A DNA stretch of 43,692 nt. It comes from a virus. This document shows, in pieces, positions 5,847-12,171 of this stretch. Location: the IMG/VR virus record IMGVR_UViG_3300035703_000158, positions 1 to 43,692 of that record. One strand, given 5' to 3'. Made by a program: the position numbers and the translations under genes. Below the pieces are notes generated by a model that was given only the letters and a program-made list of their open reading frames with translations, was not told the DNA's origin and made no database searches. The first letter of the stretch is position 1; the number at the start of each line of letters is the position of its first letter.

Positions 5847-5922
5847 CGGTCGGTGGTGGTTGTTGTTGGGCAGCTGGTGAGGGCTGCAGAGAAGGCCCGT
5901 AGGCCCTCAGTGCAGCCGTCAC
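5847..5922 (-). promoter_or_regulatory. Repeated intergenic cassette, copy 2 (hairpin + CA leader)
   Basis: This is the second copy of the 45-bp stop-plus-hairpin unit (5878-5922), followed by CCCAACAACAACCACCACC before the ATG at 5846. Its one difference from copy 1 (5507 versus 5900) lies in the hairpin loop region. Confidence 0.7.
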
Positions 5923-6611
5923 TTACGGATCTGAACCGGCATCAGCAGGTACTCGAGCTCGCAGCCCTCGAGGCCCGGCAGTTCGCAGCTGCAGGCGAAC
6001 ACCATCGGGTTGTGGGCCCCGTTGCACTCCATGCGCACAACGCCGTTGTGGCTGTAGCGACTCACCTCAGCCAGGAACTGGCCCAGATAGCTGGCGTTCC
6101 ATGCGATCGGTGCACCCGGCTGATGGGTGAAGCGATCAGGCCAGAGCTGATCGAGGTGCGGGAACTGGTAGCAGTCGGCCTCGTGCTTCCAGGGCCTGGC
6201 CTCGATCAGATCGCCGGGAGGGAATTTGCCGCCCTTGGCAACACGGCCGCCGAGCACCTCCACAACGCCGTCATCGCGCAACACAGCCCAGTGCCCATAG
6301 GTGATGCGCTTGCGCAGTGCTGCAGCGCTGATCAGCACTTGATCGGGCACCAAATACCAGTGCTCGCCAGCCGGTAGCCGGAAGCGAAAGGCCCGGTGCC
6401 CATCAGTGCTCTCGATCGTGATCTGCGCATCACCAGAACGCCGCACGCTCACCAGCTGCAGCGCTTGCTTCGCCTCATCCCTGCTGGCGAACTGCGCAGC
6501 TACGTAGAGCACCTGCGCAGGTAGGCAGGCCACAGCAGCGCAAGCGCTCGCACGGTGCAGCGCCTGCAGCTCACCTGCGCTCGCCGTCATCAGTTCGGTG
6601 GTGGTGGTCAT
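5919..6611 (-). CDS. DNA polymerase sliding-clamp (DnaN)-like protein
   Basis: This 230-aa protein reads like a shortened bacterial beta clamp. It has a strand pair ending in a TDGHR motif (LQLVSVRRSG...ESTDGHRAFRF, about residues 66-90), a YQFPHLDQLWP segment like the clamp's inter-domain linker, an ASYLGQFL helix, and the C-terminal LEYLLMPVQIRK resembling the MPM/MPV-(R/Q)-(L/I) end of DnaN. Bacterial clamps have about 370 residues in three domains, so this has room for two. The start is at 6611 (MTTTTEL) by analogy with neighbours; 6590 is an alternative. Inverted GTGGAGAACA sites lie upstream. A clamp would recruit the host polymerase, which matters because no phage polymerase is seen. 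Confidence 0.6.
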   Translation of the reverse strand: MTTTTELMTASAGELQALHRASACAAVACLPAQVLYVAAQFASRDEAKQALQLVSVRRSGDAQITIESTDGHRAFRFRLPAGEHWYLVPDQVLISAAALRKRITYGHWAVLRDDGVVEVLGGRVAKGGKFPPGDLIEARPWKHEADCYQFPHLDQLWPDRFTHQPGAPIAWNASYLGQFLAEVSRYSHNGVVRMECNGAHNPMVFACSCELPGLEGCELEYLLMPVQIRK

Positions 6612-6640
6612 CAGTCCGGTGGTGGTGGTGGTTGAACCGT
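6612..6640 (-). promoter_or_regulatory. CA-rich SD-less leader of the clamp-like gene
   Basis: The minus strand reads CAACCACCACCACCACC shortly before the ATG at 6611, matching the leader class of this arm. There is no hairpin here; the GTGGAGAACA inverted repeat lies immediately upstream instead. Confidence 0.5.
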
Positions 6641-6649
6641 TCCCCACAC

Positions 6650-6688
6650 GTGGAGAACAGTTCCCACGTCCTAGCACGTGTTCTCCAC
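6650..6688. promoter_or_regulatory. Inverted GTGGAGAACA operator pair
   Basis: GTGGAGAACA (6650-6659) and its exact reverse complement TGTTCTCCAC (6679-6688) are separated by 19 bp, about two helical turns arm to arm, some 40 bp upstream of the clamp-like gene. A third copy (40734-40743) lies 14 bp before the SSB start. This is a likely operator pair controlling replication genes. Confidence 0.6.
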
Positions 6689-7368
6689 AGGTGGAGGTTT
6701 TGGGGTGGTGGCGTCAGTCGCTATCTGTAACAAAACTTCATAAGCCCCAGGGGCCAGTACTCCGCAGCCGGGCCACCTGCCCAGGCCTTGAGAACAGGAA
6801 TGAGAATCGTTCTCACGGGAAAAGGGGCCAGCCACCAGGCCCGCCAGCCCGCCGCCACCACGGCCAGCGGATCAGCAATCCGCAAGAACACCAGCCACCA
6901 CCAGGGCCAACGCCGCGCACACCTGCCCCGGCTGCAGCCACACCGCGCAGCAGGCCCCCAGAAGGGCCAGGAAGGGCGTCCCACCATCTCGCCTAGGGGA
7001 AGACACCGGCCGCCCCTCCAGCAGCCCCCAGAGGACGAGCAGGGGGCCACGGGGGGTCTTGCCCGGCGCGCGTCAGGGACACACCCCCACAAGACGCGAC
7101 CCAAAAATGGAAATTGGGCTTCGGGTCTGCAGAGCGTTTCGATGCCCCCCCTTTTCTGTGAGGTGCCCGCTTCACCGGGGCGCTGTTGGGCTGTCGCAGG
7201 TTCGGGTGGGTGTCCTGGGTTTTCGGTCTCTGACCAGTAGAGAAATCAGAGGAGCCGGTAGGAGGGGCAGTGGCGAGAGGGGTTGCTCTCCACCTGTGTT
7301 GCTCTGTGGTTAATCTGGGCTTGTCCAAACCCATTGCCCCCACTGGGTTGCGTCCAGAAGGGGCAAGT
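6689..7368. other. Divergent control region without a confident gene
   Basis: About 680 bp separates the minus-strand left arm from the plus-strand block. It contains a perfect TGAGAA-TCG-TTCTCA inverted repeat (6801-6815), a related GAGAACAG word at 6790-6797, and CTCTGA/TCAGAG arms around 7225-7251. Two minus-strand frames look weakly protein-like: 6721-6987 (88 aa, ATG, Trp-rich and hydrophobic) and 6872-7006 (44 aa, GTG, two hydrophobic segments). They overlap in different frames, so at most one is real. Other open frames here look like antisense shadows. A promoter cluster, a replication origin or both are possible. Confidence 0.4.
6801..6815. promoter_or_regulatory. TGAGAA-TCG-TTCTCA palindrome
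   Basis: This is a perfect inverted repeat with 6-bp arms in the divergent control region, sharing the GAGAAC core with the GTGGAGAACA sites 110-150 bp away. It may be an extra binding site for the same regulator or a small RNA hairpin. Confidence 0.35.
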
Positions 7369-7395
7369 CACTCCTAGGTGTCCACTCCTAGGAGT
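7369..7395. promoter_or_regulatory. CCTAGG operators B1 and B2 (tandem)
   Basis: CACTCCTAGGTG (7369-7380) and ACTCCTAGGAGT (7384-7395, perfect palindrome) have centres 14 bp apart and end about 30 bp before the ATG at 7427 of a winged-helix gene. The second is identical to the core of operator A at 3144-3157. A tandem arrangement fits cooperative repressor binding over a promoter. Confidence 0.65.
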
Positions 7396-7426
7396 CGGGT
7401 CCGTCAGCATCACCGGTACTGACTGC

Positions 7427-7801
7427 ATGAAGCCTAGAGAAGACGGTGACGAGAACTTCGTGATGGTCCACCAACGCGATCTCGATTCGACCATTGCCCT
7501 GCTGGGTGAACGGAAGCTGGAGCTGCGGGATGCCGCGGTCTTCCTGGTCCTGCTCAACTACGTCAACTGGCGCAGTGGCAGAGCCCATGTCTCAACCAAG
7601 TACATCGCTGAACGGTTGAACGTGAAGCTGCCGGTGGCGGTGAGCGCCATCACCCGCTTGCGCAAAGAGAACCTGGTGCGGCGAATCATTGATCAACGCA
7701 CCGGTGAGGCCTACTTCCTCATCAACCCTTTCCTTGCCTCGGTGGGAGGCCCTAAGCGCCGCGGCCATCTCTGGCAGCAATTCACTGATTCACTGGAATG
7801 A
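7427..7801 (+). CDS. Winged-helix DNA-binding regulator, first gene of the plus-strand block
   Basis: The product is 124 aa from the ATG at 7427. Residues about 29-95 form a winged helix: an N-terminal helix (KLELRDAAVFLVLLNYVNW), a helix-turn-helix of the 'stay in place, attack' type (STKYIAERLNVKLPVAVSAITRLRKENLVRR) and a wing (IIDQRTGEAYFLINPFLAS). This resembles phage and plasmid RepL/MarR-like proteins, so it may be a repressor or a replication initiator. Tandem CCTAGG operators precede it. The open frame extends further upstream, but the 7427 start is preferred because the extension crosses the operators; an ATG at 7463 (MVHQRD) is an alternative. Confidence 0.75.
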   Translation: MKPREDGDENFVMVHQRDLDSTIALLGERKLELRDAAVFLVLLNYVNWRSGRAHVSTKYIAERLNVKLPVAVSAITRLRKENLVRRIIDQRTGEAYFLINPFLASVGGPKRRGHLWQQFTDSLE

Positions 7802-7843
7802 CATCTGCTGTCTGGGTAGCCTTCTCCCATCTGCTCTCCACGC

Positions 7844-8074
7844 ATGTATCTCTCAAACGACGAGCGGATTCGTCTTGGCCTTCAACACTACGGAAGTGAT
7901 GTCCCTGAAGATGTTGTGGCCGCTGCTGAAGCCGCTCTGGCAGCGCCTTGTGGAGGTGCTTGCCCTGCCCCAACGCCGAAGACCACAAAGGCACGTGCGC
8001 GTAACAAGAAGGGGGAGTTTGAGGGTGATAACCCCGAGACATCGCAGGTGAATGAGGCTTGGGTTGACGGCTAA
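7844..8074 (+). CDS. Small lysine-rich conserved phage protein
   Basis: This 76-aa protein has an N-terminal helix (SNDERIRLGLQHYG), an Ala-rich middle and a basic, flexible C-terminus (KARARNKKGEFEGDNPETSQVNEAWVDG). Its end resembles the short 'KGEF-GDDPxTPxVNEAW' proteins I know from cyanophage genomes, whose role is unknown; DNA or virion association is a guess from the charge. It lies between the winged-helix gene and terL on the same strand. Confidence 0.6.
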   Translation: MYLSNDERIRLGLQHYGSDVPEDVVAAAEAALAAPCGGACPAPTPKTTKARARNKKGEFEGDNPETSQVNEAWVDG

Positions 8075-8122
8075 GGTTGCGATGCCAACCCAGGTGGTGC
8101 TGGGAGGTTCACTGCCAGTCAT

Positions 8123-8182
8123 TGCGGCTGGTGGTGGTTGTTGGGAGAGCCCTTCTGCGTCCTCGGATGTAGGAGGGCTCTC
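8123..8182 (-). promoter_or_regulatory. Orphan hairpin + CA-leader cassette in front of terL
   Basis: Read on the minus strand this is GAGAGCCCT/AGGGCTCTC (8174-8182 and 8145-8153; 9 bp, 20-nt loop) followed by CCCAACAACCACCACC and an ATG at 8122. That is the same cassette that precedes left-arm genes, yet the frame behind this ATG runs antisense to 7844-8074 and does not look like protein. On the plus strand the hairpin's 3' arm overlaps the terL Shine-Dalgarno site (AGGAGG, 8171-8176), so it may limit terminase translation. Confidence 0.5.
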
Positions 8183-8185
8183 TTG

Positions 8186-9994
8186 ATGCGATGGGATCCC
8201 CTCCCGCCTGAGCTTTGGCCCTTTCCGCATTTCCTCTGCTACCTGCTGCGGGAACTGAACCTGGCCGACACGCCCACCCTCCGGCAGCTGGAGGTGGCGC
8301 ATTGGCTGGAGACCGGCCCCGACCGTTCCATCACCACCGCTTACCGCGGCCTGGGGAAGAGCTTTGAGTCTGGTGGCTATGCCCTCTGGCGTCTGCGGCA
8401 TGACCCCTTCACCGAGAAGATCCTGATCCCGGCGGCCACCGCGGAGAAGGCTGAAGAGGTGGCCACCTTCATGGCCCGCTGCATCCGCGACGTGGACATC
8501 CTGCGTTGCCTCGAGCCTCGACCTGATGGCCGGTCCTCGATCAAGGCCTTTGATGTGGGGCCAGCGGTGATCGACCAGAGCCCCAGTGTCCGCACTGTGG
8601 GAATCCTGTCGCCATCCCTCACCGGCAAACGCTGCACCCTGGCGCTACCGGACGACATCGAGACGCTGAACAACTCGATCACGCCGCTGAAGCAGGAACG
8701 GCTGGCTCAGGCCGTCACCGAGCTCGAGGCGATCATCAAGCCCGATGACCCGGGGTTTGACCCTGAGGCACCTAGGGATTACACGCAGGCGGGCCTACGG
8801 CAAATCTTCCCAAGACAGATCCGGTATCTGGGAACTCCGCACCTTGAGAGTTCGCTGTACCTACGCCTGGTGCGTGAACGGAACTACGCGATTCGGTTCT
8901 GGCCGGCGCGATTCCCGGACCCGGCTGACCCTGATGAGTGGGATTGCTACGAGGGGAACCTCTCGCCGGAGATCGCTGAAGCGGTGCAGGGCAACCCGGC
9001 CCTGGCGGGGGATCCAACCGACCCTGAGCGCTTTGGCCACCACGAGCTGCTGAAACGCGAAACGCGGATGACGCGGGCTGCGGTGCAGCTGCAGTACCAG
9101 CTCAACTGCAGGCTGAGCACTCTGGATCGCTACCCGATCCGGCTGGGTGATCTGCTGGTGATGGACCTTGACGGCAAGGCCCTGCCGGAGGTGGTGGTGT
9201 GGGCCACGGGGCCTGAGCAGCGCATCCAGGATCTGTTGTGCGTCGGCCTGGGGGCTGATCGCTACTACCACCGTCCAGCGGTGGTGAATGGCTGGGTGCC
9301 GCAGGAGGAGACGTGGCGCTGCGTGTTGGCGATCGACCCATCCGGCCGCGGCAGTGATGAGCTGGCCTGGGCGGTGATTGCTGAGCTGAACGGCAACTTC
9401 TTCCTGCTGGAATCAGGCGGCACCACGCGGGGCTATGAGCCGGAGGTGTTGACGATGCTGGCCAGCAGGGCCAAGCGCTGGCAGGTGAACTACTGCGTGG
9501 CTGAGAGCAACATGGGCGACGGCATGTTCACCGCACTGCTGTCACCAGCGATGGCGAAGGTGCATCCGGTGTCGATTGAGGAGGTGCGTGTCAGCCAGCA
9601 GAAGGAACGTCGCATCGTCGATACCCTCGCGCCATTGGTGCAACAGCACCGGCTGGTGGTGAGCACTGAGTTGATCCGGCGCGATTATCACGACGCGGAG
9701 CGTGATCCAGAAACAGGCCACCAGCGCTCGCTGATGTATCAGCTCAGCCGCATCACGGTGGACCGGGGTTCACTGACCTTTGACGACCGGATCGACGCGC
9801 TGGCGTTGGGTGTCAAGTTCTTCACTGATGCTGCTGCCCAGGATCAAGAGAAAGCCAAGGCCGCCCGTCAGGACGAGCTCGAGGAGACGATGCGGCAAGC
9901 CTGGTTTGATGAGACAGGCGCCAGTATCGACGCACTGGCGATGGGTTGGAAGCCGCAGCCGAAGGGCAAGGCCTATGGCGGTGTCACGCGGTAG
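8186..9994 (+). CDS. terL: Terminase large subunit (T7 gp19-like)
   Basis: The motor-nuclease packages phage DNA into proheads through the portal. The 602-aa protein carries a Walker A-like P-loop, YRGLGKS (about residues 53-59), Walker B LALPDDIE (about 151-158), and an RNase H-like nuclease domain with acidic motifs LAIDPSGRG, CVAESNMGDG and FDDRIDALALG. Length equals that of T7 gp19. The start is the ATG at 8186, nine bases after AGGAGG; the longer frame upstream would include the hairpin. It is on the plus strand, opposite to all structural genes, and its 3' end overlaps the antisense small-subunit gene by 11 bp. Confidence 0.92.
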   Translation: MRWDPLPPELWPFPHFLCYLLRELNLADTPTLRQLEVAHWLETGPDRSITTAYRGLGKSFESGGYALWRLRHDPFTEKILIPAATAEKAEEVATFMARCIRDVDILRCLEPRPDGRSSIKAFDVGPAVIDQSPSVRTVGILSPSLTGKRCTLALPDDIETLNNSITPLKQERLAQAVTELEAIIKPDDPGFDPEAPRDYTQAGLRQIFPRQIRYLGTPHLESSLYLRLVRERNYAIRFWPARFPDPADPDEWDCYEGNLSPEIAEAVQGNPALAGDPTDPERFGHHELLKRETRMTRAAVQLQYQLNCRLSTLDRYPIRLGDLLVMDLDGKALPEVVVWATGPEQRIQDLLCVGLGADRYYHRPAVVNGWVPQEETWRCVLAIDPSGRGSDELAWAVIAELNGNFFLLESGGTTRGYEPEVLTMLASRAKRWQVNYCVAESNMGDGMFTALLSPAMAKVHPVSIEEVRVSQQKERRIVDTLAPLVQQHRLVVSTELIRRDYHDAERDPETGHQRSLMYQLSRITVDRGSLTFDDRIDALALGVKFFTDAAAQDQEKAKAARQDELEETMRQAWFDETGASIDALAMGWKPQPKGKAYGGVTR

Positions 9995-10277
9995 CAGCGT
10001 CGTCTGAGCGGACGATTGGCACCACGTTGCCCTTCTCCTTGAGTGCAGAGAAGTCGAGCTTGCCGGCCATCTTTGAGCGCAGCTTGGCGGTGTCGCTTTC
10101 GGCCAGGTTGGCGGTGACGCTGTTCTGCTTAAGCAGCTGTAGGGCAACGCGCAGGTCGTCATTGCTGGTGGGCTTGAGGTTGCCCTCGTCGTCATAGCCG
10201 CCCTTGTCGATGCGCTCGCGCACAGCGCGGACAACTGAGGTGTGAAGCTCCTCAAGTTCCTTTGCGAGATCGGCCAC
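9984..10277 (-). CDS. terS: Terminase small subunit (T7 gp18-like)
   Basis: This 97-aa, mostly helical protein (AKELEELHTSVVRAVRERID...NDDLRVALQLLKQNSVTAN) matches the size and pattern of T7-type DNA maturase A: an N-terminal helix, a 'DGNLKPTSNDDLRVALQLLKQN' type DNA-binding middle, and a tail ending near a hydrophobic patch (LDFSAL). It would recognise concatemer DNA for TerL. It lies antisense between terL and the endolysin, head-to-head with the latter (27-bp gap), and overlaps the terL end. It must be transcribed by the leftward late transcript reading through the rightward block, or from its own promoter. Confidence 0.75.
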   Translation of the reverse strand: MADLAKELEELHTSVVRAVRERIDKGGYDDEGNLKPTSNDDLRVALQLLKQNSVTANLAESDTAKLRSKMAGKLDFSALKEKGNVVPIVRSDDAATA

Positions 10278-10303
10278 GGTTACATGGGTGGAGAGCTGTC
10301 TCC

Positions 10304-11428
10304 ATGATGCCGATACAGGATGTGCAGTTCACCGATGAACGGTGGCTGCAGTTTTGGGACAACTACAAGGGGCTTGAGCATCAAGCCAAAGCGATCGTCA
10401 AGCTCGGCCAGCAGATCAAGCAGGCGGACCCCGGCTTGTTGACGGAATCATCGGACTGGGTAGGTGACTGGCAGGGCCAGGGGGACATCGACAACACCTG
10501 GGGTGGCATCGAGGCCGCGGCCAGGAAGTACGGCAGTCGTTACCCAGAGCTCGTGGCTGCGCAGTGGAAGTTGGAGAGCGGCAGCGGGAATCTCATGAGC
10601 GGCCGCAATAACCCGTTTGGCCTGAAGGGTCCGGGCAGCGTTAAGCGGACGCATGAGTATGTCAACGGCTGGAGAGTCTCGATCGACGACTCCTTCATCA
10701 ACTTCGACTCGCTTGATGCAGCGGTGAAGTATCTGGTCGAGCGCTGGTATCTCGACTGGAAAGAGCACAAGGGCATCAACCGGGCACCCAATCGCAACGA
10801 GGCGGCCAAGGAGCTGCAACGCCAGGGCTACGCCACCTCGCCGGCCTACAGCGAGCGCCTGATCGCGCTGATGGATCAGGAGCGTCCGATCAAGCTGCCG
10901 GCATTGCTCAAGAACCCGCTGTCGGTGAAGTGGCAGAGCCAGCTCGACAACAAGAGCGGCACTGGCTACCGCGAGTGCTTCTCCTCCAGCTGCGCCATGT
11001 TGGCAATGTTCTGGGGCAAGGTTGCCAATGACGATGCCTTCAACAACGTCCGAAGCAAGTACGGCGACACCACGTCAGCCGAAGCGCAGCTGGCTGCACT
11101 GCGGGCCCTGGGACTGAAGGCCGACTTCCACACCAACGGCACCCCTGCGGCCCTGGAGCGTGAGATCAACCAGGGCCGGCCTGTGGCAGTTGGGTGGCTG
11201 CATCAAGGGCCCGCCACGGCGCCCAGGGGTGGCGGCCATTGGACCGTGATCATTGGCTACACCGATGCCGCCTGGATTCACAACGACCCCAACGGTGAGG
11301 CACTGCTCGTCCAGGGCGGCTACAGCAAGAACACCAAGGGCGCTGGCCTGGCCTACAGCCGCAAGAACTGGAACCCCCGTTGGATGCCCGGTGGCAGCGG
11401 CGGCTGGTATCTCACCTGCCGGCCATGA
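10304..11428 (+). CDS. Two-domain endolysin: glucosaminidase-like + C39-like peptidase
   Basis: The product is 374 aa. Residues about 65-190 look like a GH73/flagellar-type N-acetylglucosaminidase, with the candidate catalytic Glu91 in WKLESGSGN and the NNPFGLKG motif. Residues about 205-374 look like a papain-fold C39-type peptidase: Cys225/Cys230 in YRECFSSSCAM, His in GGGHWTVIIGY (about residue 312) and NDPNGE. No signal peptide is visible, so it would need a holin. The start is the ATG at 10304 after a GGAGAG site; an ATG directly follows it. The combination cuts both glycan and peptide parts of peptidoglycan. A bacteriocin-type leader peptidase is unlikely because no transporter is present. 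Confidence 0.75.
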   Translation: MMPIQDVQFTDERWLQFWDNYKGLEHQAKAIVKLGQQIKQADPGLLTESSDWVGDWQGQGDIDNTWGGIEAAARKYGSRYPELVAAQWKLESGSGNLMSGRNNPFGLKGPGSVKRTHEYVNGWRVSIDDSFINFDSLDAAVKYLVERWYLDWKEHKGINRAPNRNEAAKELQRQGYATSPAYSERLIALMDQERPIKLPALLKNPLSVKWQSQLDNKSGTGYRECFSSSCAMLAMFWGKVANDDAFNNVRSKYGDTTSAEAQLAALRALGLKADFHTNGTPAALEREINQGRPVAVGWLHQGPATAPRGGGHWTVIIGYTDAAWIHNDPNGEALLVQGGYSKNTKGAGLAYSRKNWNPRWMPGGSGGWYLTCRP

Positions 11429-11655
11429 GGAGAGAACGGCTGCACCTGGGGCCGGGCACCACGGTCGAAACCGGCAAGGATTGGAACGGGCGGTACTTCA
11501 TCGCCTACACCAAGGGCGCCAGCGTCTTCCTCCGCTGCCCGGTGGAGGTGAGGCGGTGGCTCAAGCTGCCGGCCAAGATCCCATCAAGGGAGGCTTTCGA
11601 CAGCTGGATTGCTTCGCTGGAAGCAGCAGATAAGGGCGATCAGCCTTTGCCTTGA
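11425..11655 (+). CDS. Hypothetical 76-aa protein coupled to the endolysin
   Basis: The ATG at 11425 overlaps the endolysin stop (ATGA), giving tight translational coupling. The small basic protein (MRRERLHLGPGTTVETGKDWNGRYFIAYTKG is its start, abbreviated here by features) has alternating beta-type segments followed by VEVRRWLKLPAKIPSREAFDSWIASLE. No membrane segment, so it is not a holin. No family recognised; its coupling suggests a lysis-related or structural helper. Confidence 0.6.
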   Translation: MRRERLHLGPGTTVETGKDWNGRYFIAYTKGASVFLRCPVEVRRWLKLPAKIPSREAFDSWIASLEAADKGDQPLP

Positions 11656-11657
11656 CC

Positions 11658-11822
11658 GTGGCGTTGCTTCCGGCCATGGCTGGGCTTGCTGCCGCGGCCA
11701 TTGCCCTGGCGCGTCTTCTTGCAGATCGGTTCGCGGTGGATCTGCTGCTGGTTGCTCTTGGGCTTGGTCACCGCTTAACCCGCGGGCTGATGATGCCGGC
11801 CAGGATCTCGATTGCTCGGTAG
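11658..11822 (+). CDS. Possible small membrane protein (holin candidate)
   Basis: A GTG-started 54-codon frame opens three bases after the preceding stop. It encodes two hydrophobic, Ala/Leu-rich segments (LLPAMAGLAAAAIALARLLA and FAVDLLLVALGLG) joined by ADR and a basic end (RLTRGLMMPARISIAR). Size and topology fit a two-helix holin, and it directly follows the endolysin block. Against it: weak start, no clear ribosome site, and its 3' third overlaps a minus-strand gene (11768-11953). An internal ATG lies at 11676. Confidence 0.3.
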   Translation: MALLPAMAGLAAAAIALARLLADRFAVDLLLVALGLGHRLTRGLMMPARISIAR

Positions 11823-11953
11823 GCCTTCACCACTGCACGGGTGTAGCCATCCAGTGCTTCGTTGTCCTTTGGAGTAGGGGTCAGGTTCACTACCGCCAAG
11901 GCCACGCCATGGACGGCAACGGCGAGAGCGATGTAGTCAGCAAGGTGTTCCAT
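11768..11953 (-). CDS. Small single-helix membrane protein (lysis-module candidate)
   Basis: The 61-aa product has an N-terminal hydrophobic helix (DYIALAVAVHGVALAVVNL, residues 5-23), then TPTPKDNEALDGYTRAVVKAYRAIEILAGI. The T-P-K-D segment after a helix is familiar from small proteins near lysis genes of T7-like cyanophages, but I cannot name the family. Its ATG overlaps the stop of the 11953-12129 gene (TGATG), so the pair is coupled. Together they may form the holin/spanin part of lysis. It is the last minus-strand gene before the convergent plus-strand block. Confidence 0.6.
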   Translation of the reverse strand: MEHLADYIALAVAVHGVALAVVNLTPTPKDNEALDGYTRAVVKAYRAIEILAGIISPRVKR

Positions 11954-12129
11954 CAGGTGCGCTCGAGGTCGCGGAGCCTGGTCTCGTGGTCCTGCAGCAT
12001 CGTCTGCACCCCTTCGAGAATTGTTGTGGTGCGCGACTCAAATCGCCCCAGCCCGTTGGCAATCTTCCAGAGCGCGGCCACACCTGAGCCGCCTAAACCG
12101 ATGAGGGCAAGGATGGTGGCCGGGTCCAC
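11953..12129 (-). CDS. 58-aa membrane-anchored coiled-coil protein
   Basis: A GTG start at 12129 opens a 58-aa frame: a hydrophobic helix (ATILALIGLGGSGVAALW, residues 4-21) followed by an amphipathic coiled coil (TTTILEGVQTMLQDHETRLRDLER). An N-terminal anchor plus periplasmic or cytoplasmic coiled coil resembles i-spanin or XhlA-like lysis proteins. The stop is shared with the next ATG (TGATG). A CTGCA-family motif ends 10 bp upstream of the GTG, supporting the start. Confidence 0.6.
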   Translation of the reverse strand: MDPATILALIGLGGSGVAALWKIANGLGRFESRTTTILEGVQTMLQDHETRLRDLERT

Positions 12130-12139
12130 AGGGGCGCTG

Positions 12140-12153
12140 TTGCACCCCTGCAG
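12140..12153 (-). promoter_or_regulatory. CTGCA-family motif before the small membrane genes
   Basis: The minus strand reads CTGCAGGGGTGCAA, the family motif in the reverse of its usual orientation, 10 bp upstream of the GTG at 12129 and between two convergent-free minus-strand genes. Confidence 0.45.
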
Positions 12154-12171
12154 AGTAACCGGCCTCGAGTT

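Noticed and set aside
8768-8776. CCTAGG within terL as a further operator
   Set aside because: Only the hexamer core matches and flanks do not fit ACTCCTAGGAGT; it is within a coding region.
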